Made by a program: the position numbers and the translations under genes. The notes beneath the pieces are model-generated. The model did no database searches, was not told where the DNA came from, and worked only from the letters and a program-made list of their open reading frames with translations. A DNA stretch of 64,000 nucleotides from assembly GCF_000336695.1 (NCBI RefSeq), contig NZ_AOMC01000070.1, positions 1,023 through 65,022 of the forward strand, written 5' to 3'. Numbering within the stretch: the first letter of the stretch is position 1; each line of letters starts with the position of its first letter. Positions 40,359 through 47,908 of the stretch are shown here, piece by piece. Source of the DNA: Halococcus morrhuae DSM 1307 (GTDB lineage Archaea; Halobacteriota; Halobacteria; Halobacteriales; Halococcaceae).

Positions 40359-40634
40359 TCACATCCCCATATCGCTGGCCGACTCGGGCACCGGGAGATC
40401 GTGTGGCGACGTTCCCAACAACTCGGCGGCGTGGTCGAGCGCCATGTCGAAGCCGTAGTACCGTTCGAGTTCGTCGCCGTCGGCCGTCGGTCGTACCTTG
40501 AGCATCGCGTACCCCTCCTGATTCTGTGCGATGGCTGCCGATCGTCCATCCGATTCGAGGGCGAGCACGCGCTCGGTGTCAGTCTCGGTATAGCGGGCGG
40601 TGATGCCGTTCGCCGCGGCGGTCTCGTCGGTCAT
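40359..40634 (-). CDS. conserved haloarchaeal hypothetical protein
   Basis: A 91-residue acidic protein with the sequence ITARYTETDTERVLALESDG followed by AIAQNQEGYAMLKVRPTADG, which suggests a small beta-rich domain, and a C-terminal helix with DMALDHAAELLGTSPHDLPV. I recognise it only as a conserved haloarchaeal domain (DUF7111-like), with no known function. The start at 40634 follows GCTTTTGCGG (minus strand, about 40658-40667). It is convergent with the 44-residue membrane protein gene. Confidence 0.75.
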   Translation of the reverse strand: MTDETAAANGITARYTETDTERVLALESDGRSAAIAQNQEGYAMLKVRPTADGDELERYYGFDMALDHAAELLGTSPHDLPVPESASDMGM

Positions 40635-40753
40635 CGATCCGCATTGTGCGGGCCGCCGCAAAAGCGCGCCGGGTCGTGTGTCGTGCTTGCACCCCGAACG
40701 ACTCGCTCGCCGCGCCGCCATCGTGCGGATCGACACGTCCTCACCCAAAAGGC

Positions 40754-40760
40754 CTATAAT
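40754..40760 (+). promoter_or_regulatory. TATA-like box for the membrane protein at 40783
   Basis: CTATAAT lies 23-29 bases before the ATG at 40783 and directly abuts the TGACTGACCGTTCAGT near-palindrome at 40761. Confidence 0.5.
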
Positions 40761-40778
40761 TGACTGACCGTTCAGTTA
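40760..40778. promoter_or_regulatory. candidate TetR-type operator
   Basis: TTGACTGACCGTTCAGTTA is a near-palindrome (ACTGA / TCAGT arms, 4-base core) immediately after the TATA-like box. Palindromes of the TGACTGACCGGTCAGTCA type recur upstream of TetR-controlled genes in haloarchaea (recollection of group genomes, not verified here). Binding would overlap the transcription start. Confidence 0.4.
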
Positions 40779-40782
40779 CAGT

Positions 40783-41052
40783 ATGGGCAGTTCCGATTCC
40801 GGAGCGGCAATGGCCGACGGCAGCCCGCTGTCGGACAGCGGTTCCGGGGAGGACAGAAACATGCGTCGCTACATGTGGGGTGGCATCATCGCCGCGCTCA
40901 TCTCGTGGCTGATCGTGCCAGTCGTCGGCCTCGTGGCCGTCTACTGTGGCTGGGTCGTCTACCAGCACAAGGATCGCCTCCAGGGTGGTCTGATCGCCGG
41001 CGTCGGCGGCGTCGGCGTCCTCACGTGGGTCGTCTACCTGCTGACGATGTAA
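40783..41052 (+). CDS. small two-helix membrane protein
   Basis: An 89-residue protein with a Ser/Gly-rich N-terminus (30 residues), then hydrophobic helices WGGIIAALISWLIVPVVGLV and GLIAGVGGVGVLTWVVYLLT separated by a YQHKDRLQ loop. No family is recognised. The ATG at 40783 lies within a few bases of a palindromic operator candidate, so expression is probably repressed under some condition. It is followed by a hairpin-forming gap, then azlC. Confidence 0.75.
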   Translation: MGSSDSGAAMADGSPLSDSGSGEDRNMRRYMWGGIIAALISWLIVPVVGLVAVYCGWVVYQHKDRLQGGLIAGVGGVGVLTWVVYLLTM

Positions 41053-41137
41053 CGACGAGCGGCCAGTAGCACCGATCGAAAACCACCGATTTTCGAATCG
41101 CGCGTCACCCGCGGTTCATTCCGATGACAGAACCATT

Positions 41138-41185
41138 ATGAACGCCAGTGCCGTCGTTGTCGATGATGTGCGCCAGACGGAGTGA
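41138..41185 (+). other. 15-codon upstream ORF before azlC
   Basis: A short frame encodes MNASAVVVDDVRQTE and ends in TGA at 41183-41185, overlapping the GTG start of azlC (41182) in the form GTGA. Four of its 15 residues are Val, three consecutive. It may be a leader peptide coupling translation to azlC, or chance. There is no direct evidence that it is translated. Confidence 0.25.
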
Positions 41186-41934
41186 GAGCAGTGGCTGAAG
41201 CGGAGTCGGCGACCGAGCGCTCGGTGGAGACGGATACCGAACCCGACGACGGAGGCATGACCTTCACGTTCGCGGGCGTCCGCGAGGGGTTCATCACCGG
41301 CTTTCCGGTCGCGGTCGGCGTCGCGGGCTACGGCGTCGTCTTCGGCGTCATCGCCGATCAGGCGGGGCTGAGCGTCGCCGAGGCGGCGCTGATGAGTGCG
41401 ACCGTTCTCGCGGGGGCGGCACAGCTGATCGGGGTCGAGCTTTGGGCCGACTCGGTGCCGATGGCGACCGTCGTCGCTACCGTCGGGATCGTCAACCTCC
41501 GCTATCTCCTGATGGGCGCGGCGCTGCGTCCCTGGTTTCGCCAGCTCTCGCCGCGGGCGGCCTACGGCAGCGTCTTCTTCACCGCCGACGAGAACTGGGC
41601 GCTCACCATCGGCAAGCTCCGCTCGGGCAGCAAGCGAGGTGCGTTCCTGCTCGGTAGCGGCCTCGTGCTCTGGCTGCTGTGGATCGTTGCGACCGTCCTC
41701 GGCGTGACCGCCGGCGATTTCCTCGGCACGCCCGAACAGTACGGGCTGGACTACGTCCTCACGGCCCTGTTCCTCACGCTCGCGGTCGGGCTCTGGCAGG
41801 GCCGCGAATCGATCCGGCCGTGGCTCGCGGCCGCGGGTGTCGCGCTCGTCGCGAACGCCGTCCTCCCCGGCGAGTGGTACGTCATCGTCGGCGCGCTCGC
41901 GGGCGCAGTCGTCAGAATGGTGAGCTATGAGTAA
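41182..41934 (+). CDS. azlC: AzlC family branched-chain amino acid export protein
   Basis: A 250-residue membrane protein, the large component of the AzlCD branched-chain amino-acid exporter (proton-coupled). About six hydrophobic segments are visible, including GVVFGVIADQAGLSVAEAAL, ATVLAGAAQLIGVELWADSV, NLRYLLMGAALRPWFRQLSP and LLWIVATVLGVTAGDFLGTP. The start GTG at 41182 is the first in frame; ATG at 41257 (MTFTFAGVREG) is a shorter alternative. Its last 8 bases overlap azlD. A 15-codon Val-rich frame overlaps its start. Confidence 0.9.
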   Translation: MRAVAEAESATERSVETDTEPDDGGMTFTFAGVREGFITGFPVAVGVAGYGVVFGVIADQAGLSVAEAALMSATVLAGAAQLIGVELWADSVPMATVVATVGIVNLRYLLMGAALRPWFRQLSPRAAYGSVFFTADENWALTIGKLRSGSKRGAFLLGSGLVLWLLWIVATVLGVTAGDFLGTPEQYGLDYVLTALFLTLAVGLWQGRESIRPWLAAAGVALVANAVLPGEWYVIVGALAGAVVRMVSYE

Positions 41935-42241
41935 CGCGCTCGCGCTCGATCCCACGGTCGTCGCCCTCATCGTCGGAATGGCGGCCGTCACCTACGCCAC
42001 GAAGGCCGGCGGGCTCTGGCTGGTCGGTCGCATCGACCTCTCCGAGCGCGCCGAGGCCGGTCTCGACGTGCTGCCGGGCGCGGTTGTCGTCGCGTTCATC
42101 GCGCCTGCGCTCGCCGACGGCGGTGTTCCGGAGTGGGTCGCCGCCGGTGCGACCGTCGCCGTCGCCCACAAAACCGGAAGTCTGTTGCTGTCGCTCGGTG
42201 TCGGTGTGGGCACCGTACTGGCCGTTAGAAGCGTCGTCTGA
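41927..42241 (+). CDS. azlD: AzlD family branched-chain amino acid export protein
   Basis: A 104-residue membrane protein, the small partner of AzlC. It has about three helices, including VVALIVGMAAVTYATKAGGL, LDVLPGAVVVAFIAPALADG and LLLSLGVGVGTVLAVRSVV. The start lies inside the end of azlC (eight-base overlap), so translation is coupled, as usual for the pair. It is convergent with the acyl-CoA dehydrogenase at 42253. Confidence 0.92.
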   Translation: MSNALALDPTVVALIVGMAAVTYATKAGGLWLVGRIDLSERAEAGLDVLPGAVVVAFIAPALADGGVPEWVAAGATVAVAHKTGSLLLSLGVGVGTVLAVRSVV

Positions 42242-42252
42242 CGTCGCGTGGC

Positions 42253-43395
42253 TCAGTCGAGCAGGTTGTCGGCGATCGTGTTGCGCAGGATCTCGCTCGT
42301 CCCCTCGTAGATCTCGTTGAGCTTCGCGTCCCGATAGAACCGCTCGGCAGGGAAGTCCTTCGTGTAGCCGTAGCCGCCGTGGATCTGGATGCCCTCGTTG
42401 GCCACTTCACGGCTGATCTCGCTGGCGTACAGTTTCGCCTGTGCGGACTCCTTCCGAAACTCCTCGCCGCGGATCTTCAGATCCGCCGCGCGATGCATCA
42501 GCATGCGGGCGGCCTGGAGCTTGGTGTCCATGTCGGCGAGCTTGTGCTGGATCGTCTGGAACTCGCTGATCGGCTGGTCGAACTGCTCGCGGTCCTGGGC
42601 GTACGCCAGCGCCTCGTCGAGTGCGGCCTGTGCGATGCCGACACCGCGAGCGGCGATGGTGATGCGGCCGCCGTTGAGCGTCTTGAGCGCGTGGACGAAC
42701 CCGCGCCCCTCCTCGCCGAGGCGTCGCTCCTCGGGGATGCGCATGTCCGAAAATCGCAGTTCGGCCGTGGGACAGCCCTTATCGCCGAGTTTGTCCTCGG
42801 TTCCCTCGACGTGGAAGCCGTCGTCCTCGTCGGGTCGGACGATGAACGAGGAGATCCCCTTGTTGCCGGCGTCGGGATCGGTCTTCGCGAACAGGGTGAT
42901 CGTGTCGGCGACCGAGCCGTTGGAGATCCAGAGCTTCCCGCCGTCGACGACGTACTCGTCGCCGTCCTTCTCGGCCGTGGTCTCCATCGCCGGCACGTCG
43001 CTGCCCGCACCGGCCTCCGAGAGCGCGAACGCGCCAATGTCGTCGCCCTCCGCGAGCGGCGTCAGATACTCCTCTTTCTGTGCTTCGGTCCCGAACTCGG
43101 CGAGCATGTTGCCCGCGAGACTGATGTGGGCGGCGACGACGGTGCCGAGCCCGCCCGATCCGCGTGCAATCTCCGACAGGCCGATGGCGTAGGAGTGGTA
43201 GTCGAGCCCCGCACCGCCGTACTCCTCGGCGAAGGGCATGCCCATCAGTCCGAGCTCGCCCATCTCGCTCACGAGATCGTGGGGGAACTCGTCCGTCTCG
43301 TCGATCTCGGCGGCACGGGGTTTGATCTCCTCGTCGACGAACTCGGAGACCATCTCCTCGATCTGGCGCTGCTCGGCCGAGAGACTGAAGTCCAT
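42253..43395 (-). CDS. acyl-CoA dehydrogenase
   Basis: A 380-residue acyl-CoA dehydrogenase with the standard three domains. ALSEAGAGSDVPAMETTAEK and GGKLWISNGSVADTITLFAK form the middle domain; REQFDQPISEFQTIQHKLAD and IQIHGGYGYTKDFPAERFYR are in the C-terminal domain. The catalytic base is the Glu of NEIYEGTSEIL. It transfers electrons to ETF. It is the closest in layout to short/branched-chain enzymes and is independent of the dehydrogenases at 4143 and 9856. The gene is monocistronic; AGTAAAG lies 24-30 bases before its start. Confidence 0.95.
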   Translation of the reverse strand: MDFSLSAEQRQIEEMVSEFVDEEIKPRAAEIDETDEFPHDLVSEMGELGLMGMPFAEEYGGAGLDYHSYAIGLSEIARGSGGLGTVVAAHISLAGNMLAEFGTEAQKEEYLTPLAEGDDIGAFALSEAGAGSDVPAMETTAEKDGDEYVVDGGKLWISNGSVADTITLFAKTDPDAGNKGISSFIVRPDEDDGFHVEGTEDKLGDKGCPTAELRFSDMRIPEERRLGEEGRGFVHALKTLNGGRITIAARGVGIAQAALDEALAYAQDREQFDQPISEFQTIQHKLADMDTKLQAARMLMHRAADLKIRGEEFRKESAQAKLYASEISREVANEGIQIHGGYGYTKDFPAERFYRDAKLNEIYEGTSEILRNTIADNLLD

Positions 43396-43492
43396 AATCG
43401 TTCATCCGGCCCGCGTTGCTTTACTGTTCCGCCCAGCGATCGCACACCCGGTCGCGTCGCTTATGGCTATCGGCTCCCGAGTGTGTATATCC

Positions 43493-44059
43493 ATGCCATC
43501 GATCATCGAGCGGGTTCGAGAGGACATCGAGACGGCGCTGGCGAAGGATCCGGCGGCCAAGAGCGCGCTCGAAGTCGTGCTCGCCTATCCGGGCATGCAC
43601 GCCCTCTGGACACACCGACTCACACACGCCTGCTGGAAGCGCGGGTTTGGGCTGTTCGCCAGAGTTCTCTCGCATATCACCCGACTGCTCACCGGCGTCG
43701 AGATCCATCCGGGAGCCGAGATCGGCCGGCGATGTTTCATCGATCACGGGGCGGGCGTCGTCGTCGGCGAGACGACAGACATCGGTGACGACGTGATGCT
43801 CTATCAGGGCGTGACGCTCGGTGGCGACACGCTCGACGACGAGAAGCGCCATCCGACACTGGACGACGGATCGACGATCGGGGCGAACGCCACCCTGCTC
43901 GGCCCGATCACCGTTGGCGAGGGCGCGAGCGTCGGTGCCGGCTCCGTCGTGCTCGAATCGGTGCCGCCCAACTGCACCGTCGTCGGCAACCCCGCGAAGC
44001 TCGTCGGGGACTGTCTCGACGACGAGGGCGTCGAACTCGGTGGCGAGTTCGCGGAGTAG
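43493..44059 (+). CDS. cysE: serine O-acetyltransferase
   Basis: A 188-residue left-handed beta-helix acetyltransferase that makes O-acetyl-L-serine, the precursor of cysteine. IERVREDIETALAKDPAAKS and LWTHRLTHACWKRGFG are the N-terminal helical region; IHPGAEIGRRCFIDHGAGVVVG with the catalytic His-rich IDHGAG, then hexapeptide repeats GETTDIGDDVMLYQGVTLGG and KRHPTLDDGSTIGANATLLG, end in VPPNCTVVGNPAKLV. CTTATGG lies about 30 bases upstream. A cysteine synthase gene is not seen in this window. Confidence 0.94.
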   Translation: MPSIIERVREDIETALAKDPAAKSALEVVLAYPGMHALWTHRLTHACWKRGFGLFARVLSHITRLLTGVEIHPGAEIGRRCFIDHGAGVVVGETTDIGDDVMLYQGVTLGGDTLDDEKRHPTLDDGSTIGANATLLGPITVGEGASVGAGSVVLESVPPNCTVVGNPAKLVGDCLDDEGVELGGEFAE

Positions 44060-44094
44060 CTGCTCGATCACCGAACGCGTTTCGATCCCGCTTC

Positions 44095-44535
44095 TCAACC
44101 ACTCGTCGCACCACCGGCAACGTAGCCTTCGATGGCGAACAGGCAGGTGAACGCCGCGAGCAGCGGCCAGAACAGCGTGTTGCCGGTGTAAAGCCACGGC
44201 ACGCGCTCGATGCCGATCGGATTGGCCGCGACGAGCGCGTTCAGCAGCCAGAACGGGCTGTACTCCGCCCGCGGAAGCACGTTGCTCATGCTCGCCCAGA
44301 GAACGATCGCCAGCATCGTGCCGCCGAGAAACCCCGCCAGCGCACCCGTGCGTGCTCGTGATCGCCACCGACCAGCCGATCGGCGGCCGGCGACGAAACC
44401 ACAGCCGAGGCCGACGGCGAGAACGAGACCGATCGCGAGCGGCCACAAGAGTTCGGGAACGGGCACCGTGGCCCCCACGACAGCCGCCGCGATGGCGACC
44501 CCGCTCCCGGCGACGACGGCTCGCGGGTCGATCAT
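44095..44535 (-). CDS. hypothetical membrane protein, four helices
   Basis: A 146-residue membrane protein with about four hydrophobic segments (AVVAGSGVAIAAAVVGATVP, LLWPLAIGLVLAVGLGCGFV, TGALAGFLGGTMLAIVLWAS and LFWPLLAAFTCLFAIEGYVA), with a basic loop RRSAGRWRSRAR between helices 2 and 3. A DUF5518-like four-helix layout is possible, but I do not recognise a specific family. It is transcribed away from cysE's end region, convergent with cysE, and preceded by the Gly/Met-rich protein gene. Confidence 0.7.
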   Translation of the reverse strand: MIDPRAVVAGSGVAIAAAVVGATVPVPELLWPLAIGLVLAVGLGCGFVAGRRSAGRWRSRARTGALAGFLGGTMLAIVLWASMSNVLPRAEYSPFWLLNALVAANPIGIERVPWLYTGNTLFWPLLAAFTCLFAIEGYVAGGATSG

Positions 44536-44592
44536 CCGTCGGATCGGTTCATCCGTGGATAGTTCGTTCGCGTGTCACGAAAAGTGGTCGTC

Positions 44593-45021
44593 TCAGTCTT
44601 CGAGCGCGTCGGCGATGCGTTCGAGCGTTCGGCGGATGTCGTGGACCTCGTCGCGGAGCTGGCGGACCTCGCGGACCATCTCCTCGTTGCTACCCTCTTC
44701 GGCCGGGCCGCCGGGGCCTGCACCCGGACCGCCGCCCATGCCGCCCGGGCCGCCACCCATGCCGCCGCCGGGACCGCCGCCCATCATGCCGCCCATCATC
44801 TGTGCGAACGGGTTGCCGCCACCGCCACCCATGCCGCCGGGACCGCCACCGCCGCCCATCATCTCTTCCATGCGCTCCTCGCGGCTCATCTCGTCGCCCT
44901 CTCCTTCCTCGTCGCGCTGTTCGCGGATCTCTTCGACGCGCTCGCGGAAGGACTGTTCCTCGTCCTCGCCCGATTGCTCGGTCGCCTCGTCGTCGGTGTG
45001 TTCGGGTTCGTCGTCTGCCAT
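44593..45021 (-). CDS. Gly/Met-rich low-complexity protein with coiled-coil end
   Basis: A 142-residue protein in three parts: an acidic N-terminus (about 1-50, ending in RMEEMMG), a core of about 60 residues consisting almost only of Gly, Met, Pro and Ala (repeats of GGPGGMGGG and MMGGMMGGG), and an acidic heptad-like C-terminal coiled coil MVREVRQLRDEVHDIRRTLE. No enzymatic motif is seen. The coiled coil may mediate oligomerisation and the flexible core may phase-separate or act as a linker (inference). Codon use remains normal for the genome, so it is not an assembly artefact. Confidence 0.75.
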   Translation of the reverse strand: MADDEPEHTDDEATEQSGEDEEQSFRERVEEIREQRDEEGEGDEMSREERMEEMMGGGGGPGGMGGGGGNPFAQMMGGMMGGGPGGGMGGGPGGMGGGPGAGPGGPAEEGSNEEMVREVRQLRDEVHDIRRTLERIADALED

Positions 45022-45066
45022 GCGCCCCGGTTCGCCGGCCCGCCGGAAAAGCGTTCGGTACCGATA

Positions 45067-45795
45067 TCAAGCGAACCCATCGAGACTGGCCTGGAGTTCC
45101 CGATCGGTCGCTCCTTCGTCAATTTCGCAGCCAACGAGATCGCGCAGATCGACCGCGTAGGTCGTGCCCCGATGATCGAGCACCAACACCCGTCCCTTGC
45201 TCCCACGGACGACGCCGCTCAGCATCGTCTCGGCGAGCGGGCGTCCATCCAGGTCGAGTCCGTAGTCGAAGGTGAACTGCTTGCGAACGTCGAACTCGGC
45301 GAGGAGGTCGTTCCAAGCGTTTTCGTCGATGATCTCACCGAATCCCTGGATCTTCGTCGCCACGCGCACGCGCTCGGTGATGTCGTGTTCGACCCTGATC
45401 GCCGTCTCGCGCTCGCGCGCGATCCGGCCGTCGGGAACGGTTCGTACGTGGGCGGCGCGGTCGGCACCCTGCTCGCGCAGGCGGGTTTCGAGCCGTTCCA
45501 GTCTGGTGACGCCCACCTTGAAAACGGCTGGCGCAAAGGCGGCAAGGTAGATCGCGTGCTCGGCCTCGGAGTCGCGGTTGTTCGCCACTGACCATGGCGT
45601 GGTGTGGAGTTCGCAGTACGGCGAGCGATCGCGCTCACAAGCAATGTGGCGCTCGCCGTCGATCGTCCCGGCACAGTGGCGCTCGGAGAGGGTGTAGGCG
45701 AGTTCGGTTCCGGGGGCGAGCGACAGTCGGCGGACGGCTCCCGCCTCGGCGACCAGGAGGGCGGGCTCGTCGTTGCGATACCCCACGATCTGCAC
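45067..45795 (-). CDS. DUF2797 family protein with zinc-cluster and GIY-YIG-like part
   Basis: A 242-residue protein resembling DUF2797. Residues about 39-65 contain HCAGTIDGERHIACERDRSP and the following YCELH, a Cys/His set that could bind zinc. Next, NRDSEAEHAIYLAAFAPAVF and KVGVTRLERLETRLREQGAD have the Y-x-K-x-G-x-T spacing of GIY-YIG endonucleases. The C-terminal part is alpha/beta, unknown. The start is taken as GTG at 45795, which fits the minus-strand GGTTTTGTCC element at -24 to -33; an ATG at 45882 would run through that promoter. A nucleic-acid role is inferred only. Confidence 0.75.
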   Translation of the reverse strand: MQIVGYRNDEPALLVAEAGAVRRLSLAPGTELAYTLSERHCAGTIDGERHIACERDRSPYCELHTTPWSVANNRDSEAEHAIYLAAFAPAVFKVGVTRLERLETRLREQGADRAAHVRTVPDGRIARERETAIRVEHDITERVRVATKIQGFGEIIDENAWNDLLAEFDVRKQFTFDYGLDLDGRPLAETMLSGVVRGSKGRVLVLDHRGTTYAVDLRDLVGCEIDEGATDRELQASLDGFA

Positions 45796-45846
45796 ACCGG
45801 TTGTCGGCGGGCGCGGGACAAAACCCCACCGCCATCGGCCCGCACG

Positions 45847-45858
45847 CTTTTTTCTATC
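45847..45858 (+). promoter_or_regulatory. TATA-like box for the BsuPI-domain gene
   Basis: CTTTTTTCTATC lies 18-29 bases before the ATG at 45876, a strong T-rich element. Confidence 0.45.
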
Positions 45859-45875
45859 GCTGCTCGACACTCCGC

Positions 45876-46208
45876 ATGGCACTCACCGGCAGTCTCGACG
45901 CGACCGTCGAATCCGATCGCGTCTCGTTCACCTTCACCGTCGCAAACGACGGCGACGACCCCGTGACCCTCTCCTTTCGGGACTCGTGTAGCGCCGATTT
46001 CGCCGTTCTCGACGGCGACGAGGAGCGCTGGCGCTGGTCACACGGCCGGATGTTCACCCAGGCGCTTCAGTCCGAATCGATCGATCCCGGCGAGTCGGTG
46101 AGCTACGAGGGCGAGTGGCAGCAGCCGGAAACGGGTACGCACACCGCGGTGGCGACGCTCGAAGCCGACAATCAGAACTGTGAGGCCAGCACCGAGATCT
46201 CGATGTAG
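45876..46208 (+). CDS. BsuPI-like intracellular proteinase inhibitor domain protein
   Basis: A 110-residue beta-sandwich protein resembling the BsuPI family. The sequence VSFTFTVANDGDDPVTLSFR, then SIDPGESVSYEGEWQQPETG and THTAVATLEADNQNCEAST, shows the alternating strand pattern of an Ig-like fold. Bacillus BsuPI inhibits an intracellular serine protease; the haloarchaeal target is unknown. No signal peptide is seen, so the protein is cytoplasmic. It is divergent from DUF2797 and convergent with the epimerase. Confidence 0.82.
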   Translation: MALTGSLDATVESDRVSFTFTVANDGDDPVTLSFRDSCSADFAVLDGDEERWRWSHGRMFTQALQSESIDPGESVSYEGEWQQPETGTHTAVATLEADNQNCEASTEISM

Positions 46209-46209
46209 C

Positions 46210-47139
46210 TCAGGTCAGTTCCGTGATGAGTTCGCGTGTCGCACGACGGACCGCGGCGTCGCTCGACAGTTCGGGCGACCAGCCGAGCGCCGAGAGTTTC
46301 TCGATCGAGAGGCGCATCCGTGGCACGTCGCCGGTCCAGCCGCGATCGCCGCCCGTGTAGCTGTATTCCGGATCGAGTCCCATCTCGTCGGCGACGATGT
46401 CCGCGATGCGCGTGACGGAAGTCGTCGTCCGCGTCCCGAGATTGTAGGTGTTCATCGACCGGTCTCCGTGTTCGACGACGTGGGTGATCGCCTCGATGCA
46501 GTCGTCGACGTGGAGATAGGACTTCTCCTGACGGCCATCGCCGAGGATTTCGAGCTCGTGGGGATCGTCGGCGAGCTTCTCGATGAAGTCCGGGACGACG
46601 TTGCCGCGCTGGTGCGGGCCGACGATGTTCGCGAAGCGGAAGAGCCAGACGGTGAACTCGTGGGAGTGGGCGTACGTCGAGAGGATCCCCTCGTCGGCGA
46701 GCTTGCTCGCGCCGTAGATGGAGATGGGTTCGAGCGGCGCGTAGTCCTCGGGGGTCGGCATCGGCGCTTCACCGTACACAGTCGAAGAAGAGGTGAATGC
46801 TACGTTCGTGACACCGACCTCGCGGGCGCGTTCGAGCACGTTGTAGGTCATCGCGCCGTTCTCCTCGAACAGCTTTCGGGGGTCCGCGTAGTTGGTATCG
46901 GTGTAGGCCGCGAAGTGGAACACGCAGTCGAGATCCTCGGTGAGAACCGACGCCACGTCGTCGGGATCGGTCATATCGGCCTCGACGAACGTCGCGCCGT
47001 CGGGAACGCGCTCACGCGAACCCTTCGAGAGGTCATCGGCGACCACGATGTCGTTGTCGGCACAGAGCCGCGCGGCGAGATGCGAGCCGACGAGTCCCGC
47101 CCCGCCGGTAACGAGCACGCGCTTGCCGGAGAGTTGCAT
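46210..47139 (-). CDS. NAD-dependent epimerase/dehydratase (UDP-glucose 4-epimerase-like)
   Basis: A 309-residue extended SDR of the GalE/dTDP-glucose dehydratase group. The NAD motif is LVTGGAGLVGSHLAARL (residues 9-25); the active site has Ser in AFTSSSTVYGEAPMPTP and Tyr-x3-Lys in PISIYGASKLADEGIL; RFANIVGPHQRGNVVPDFIE is the sugar-nucleotide region. It interconverts or modifies a nucleotide sugar, probably for surface glycans. The start at 47139 (MQLSGKRVLVTGG) excludes a long upstream extension. It is divergent from the Dsb-like lipoprotein gene. Confidence 0.93.
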   Translation of the reverse strand: MQLSGKRVLVTGGAGLVGSHLAARLCADNDIVVADDLSKGSRERVPDGATFVEADMTDPDDVASVLTEDLDCVFHFAAYTDTNYADPRKLFEENGAMTYNVLERAREVGVTNVAFTSSSTVYGEAPMPTPEDYAPLEPISIYGASKLADEGILSTYAHSHEFTVWLFRFANIVGPHQRGNVVPDFIEKLADDPHELEILGDGRQEKSYLHVDDCIEAITHVVEHGDRSMNTYNLGTRTTTSVTRIADIVADEMGLDPEYSYTGGDRGWTGDVPRMRLSIEKLSALGWSPELSSDAAVRRATRELITELT

Positions 47140-47223
47140 GTCTCGGATGCCGAGGCTCGAACCATGTGTCTTCCGGTTGCTATTCGGCCGTCCGTCCCCA
47201 TCTGGGCGTCGACGGTCGCGGGA

Positions 47224-47230
47224 TTTATCC
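47224..47230 (+). promoter_or_regulatory. TATA-like box for the Dsb-trm56 operon
   Basis: TTTATCC lies 25-31 bases before the ATG at 47255. Confidence 0.45.
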
Positions 47231-47254
47231 CCGGTCCGCCGCGATAACGGACCA

Positions 47255-47908
47255 ATGAACCAGGACCGCGATTCGCCCGCTTCGCCGGGCCTACCGCGCA
47301 TCGACAGGCGACGAGCGTTACTCGGCATCGGTGGGCTGACCGCGAGCACGCTGGCCGGCTGTCTCGGCGGGGCGTCGAGCGGCTCCAACGGCTCCGGCGG
47401 TGGCGACACGCTGCCGACGCCGGTGCAGGGCGACCCCGAAGCGAGCACGACCGTAACCGTCTTCGAGGACTTCGCCTGCCCGCACTGTCAGACGTACGTC
47501 CTCGACGTCCTGCCGACGATCGCTTCGCAGTATATCGACCTGGGGAAGATCCGGTACGAACACTACGACTTCCCGGTCGTCAACGATATCTCCTGGCGCG
47601 CGGCGAGCGCCGCCCGCGCAGTGCAGCAACGCACCGGCGCGAAGCAGTTCTTCAAATACGCGACGGCGCTCTACGAGAACCAGTCGTCGCTCGGATCGAA
47701 GACCTACGCCTCGCTGGCCAAGGAGATGGATCTCGATGGGAGCGCCGTCCGGAAGGCCGCCGAAAACCAGACGCACGAATCGACCGTCTCGGCGAACAAG
47801 CAGACCGGGAAGGATCGTGGCGTGGAGGGGACGCCGACGGTGTTCGTCGGCGATACAACCGTGGAGCCGACGGTCGAGGCGATCAGCTCGGCCATCGAGT
47901 CGGCCTGA
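47255..47908 (+). CDS. DsbA/thioredoxin-fold lipoprotein, Tat-exported
   Basis: A 217-residue exported disulfide oxidoreductase. The N-terminus carries a twin-arginine motif (RRRALLGIGGLTASTLAGC, residues 18-36) ending in a lipobox with C36, so it is exported folded and lipid-anchored. The redox motif is C75-P-H-C78 in EDFACPHCQTYV, and the cis-Pro loop VEGTPTVFVGDTTV is near the C-terminus. It probably oxidises or isomerises disulfides in surface proteins. Its stop overlaps the aTrm56 start (TGATG), so the two share a transcript. Confidence 0.93.
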   Translation: MNQDRDSPASPGLPRIDRRRALLGIGGLTASTLAGCLGGASSGSNGSGGGDTLPTPVQGDPEASTTVTVFEDFACPHCQTYVLDVLPTIASQYIDLGKIRYEHYDFPVVNDISWRAASAARAVQQRTGAKQFFKYATALYENQSSLGSKTYASLAKEMDLDGSAVRKAAENQTHESTVSANKQTGKDRGVEGTPTVFVGDTTVEPTVEAISSAIESA

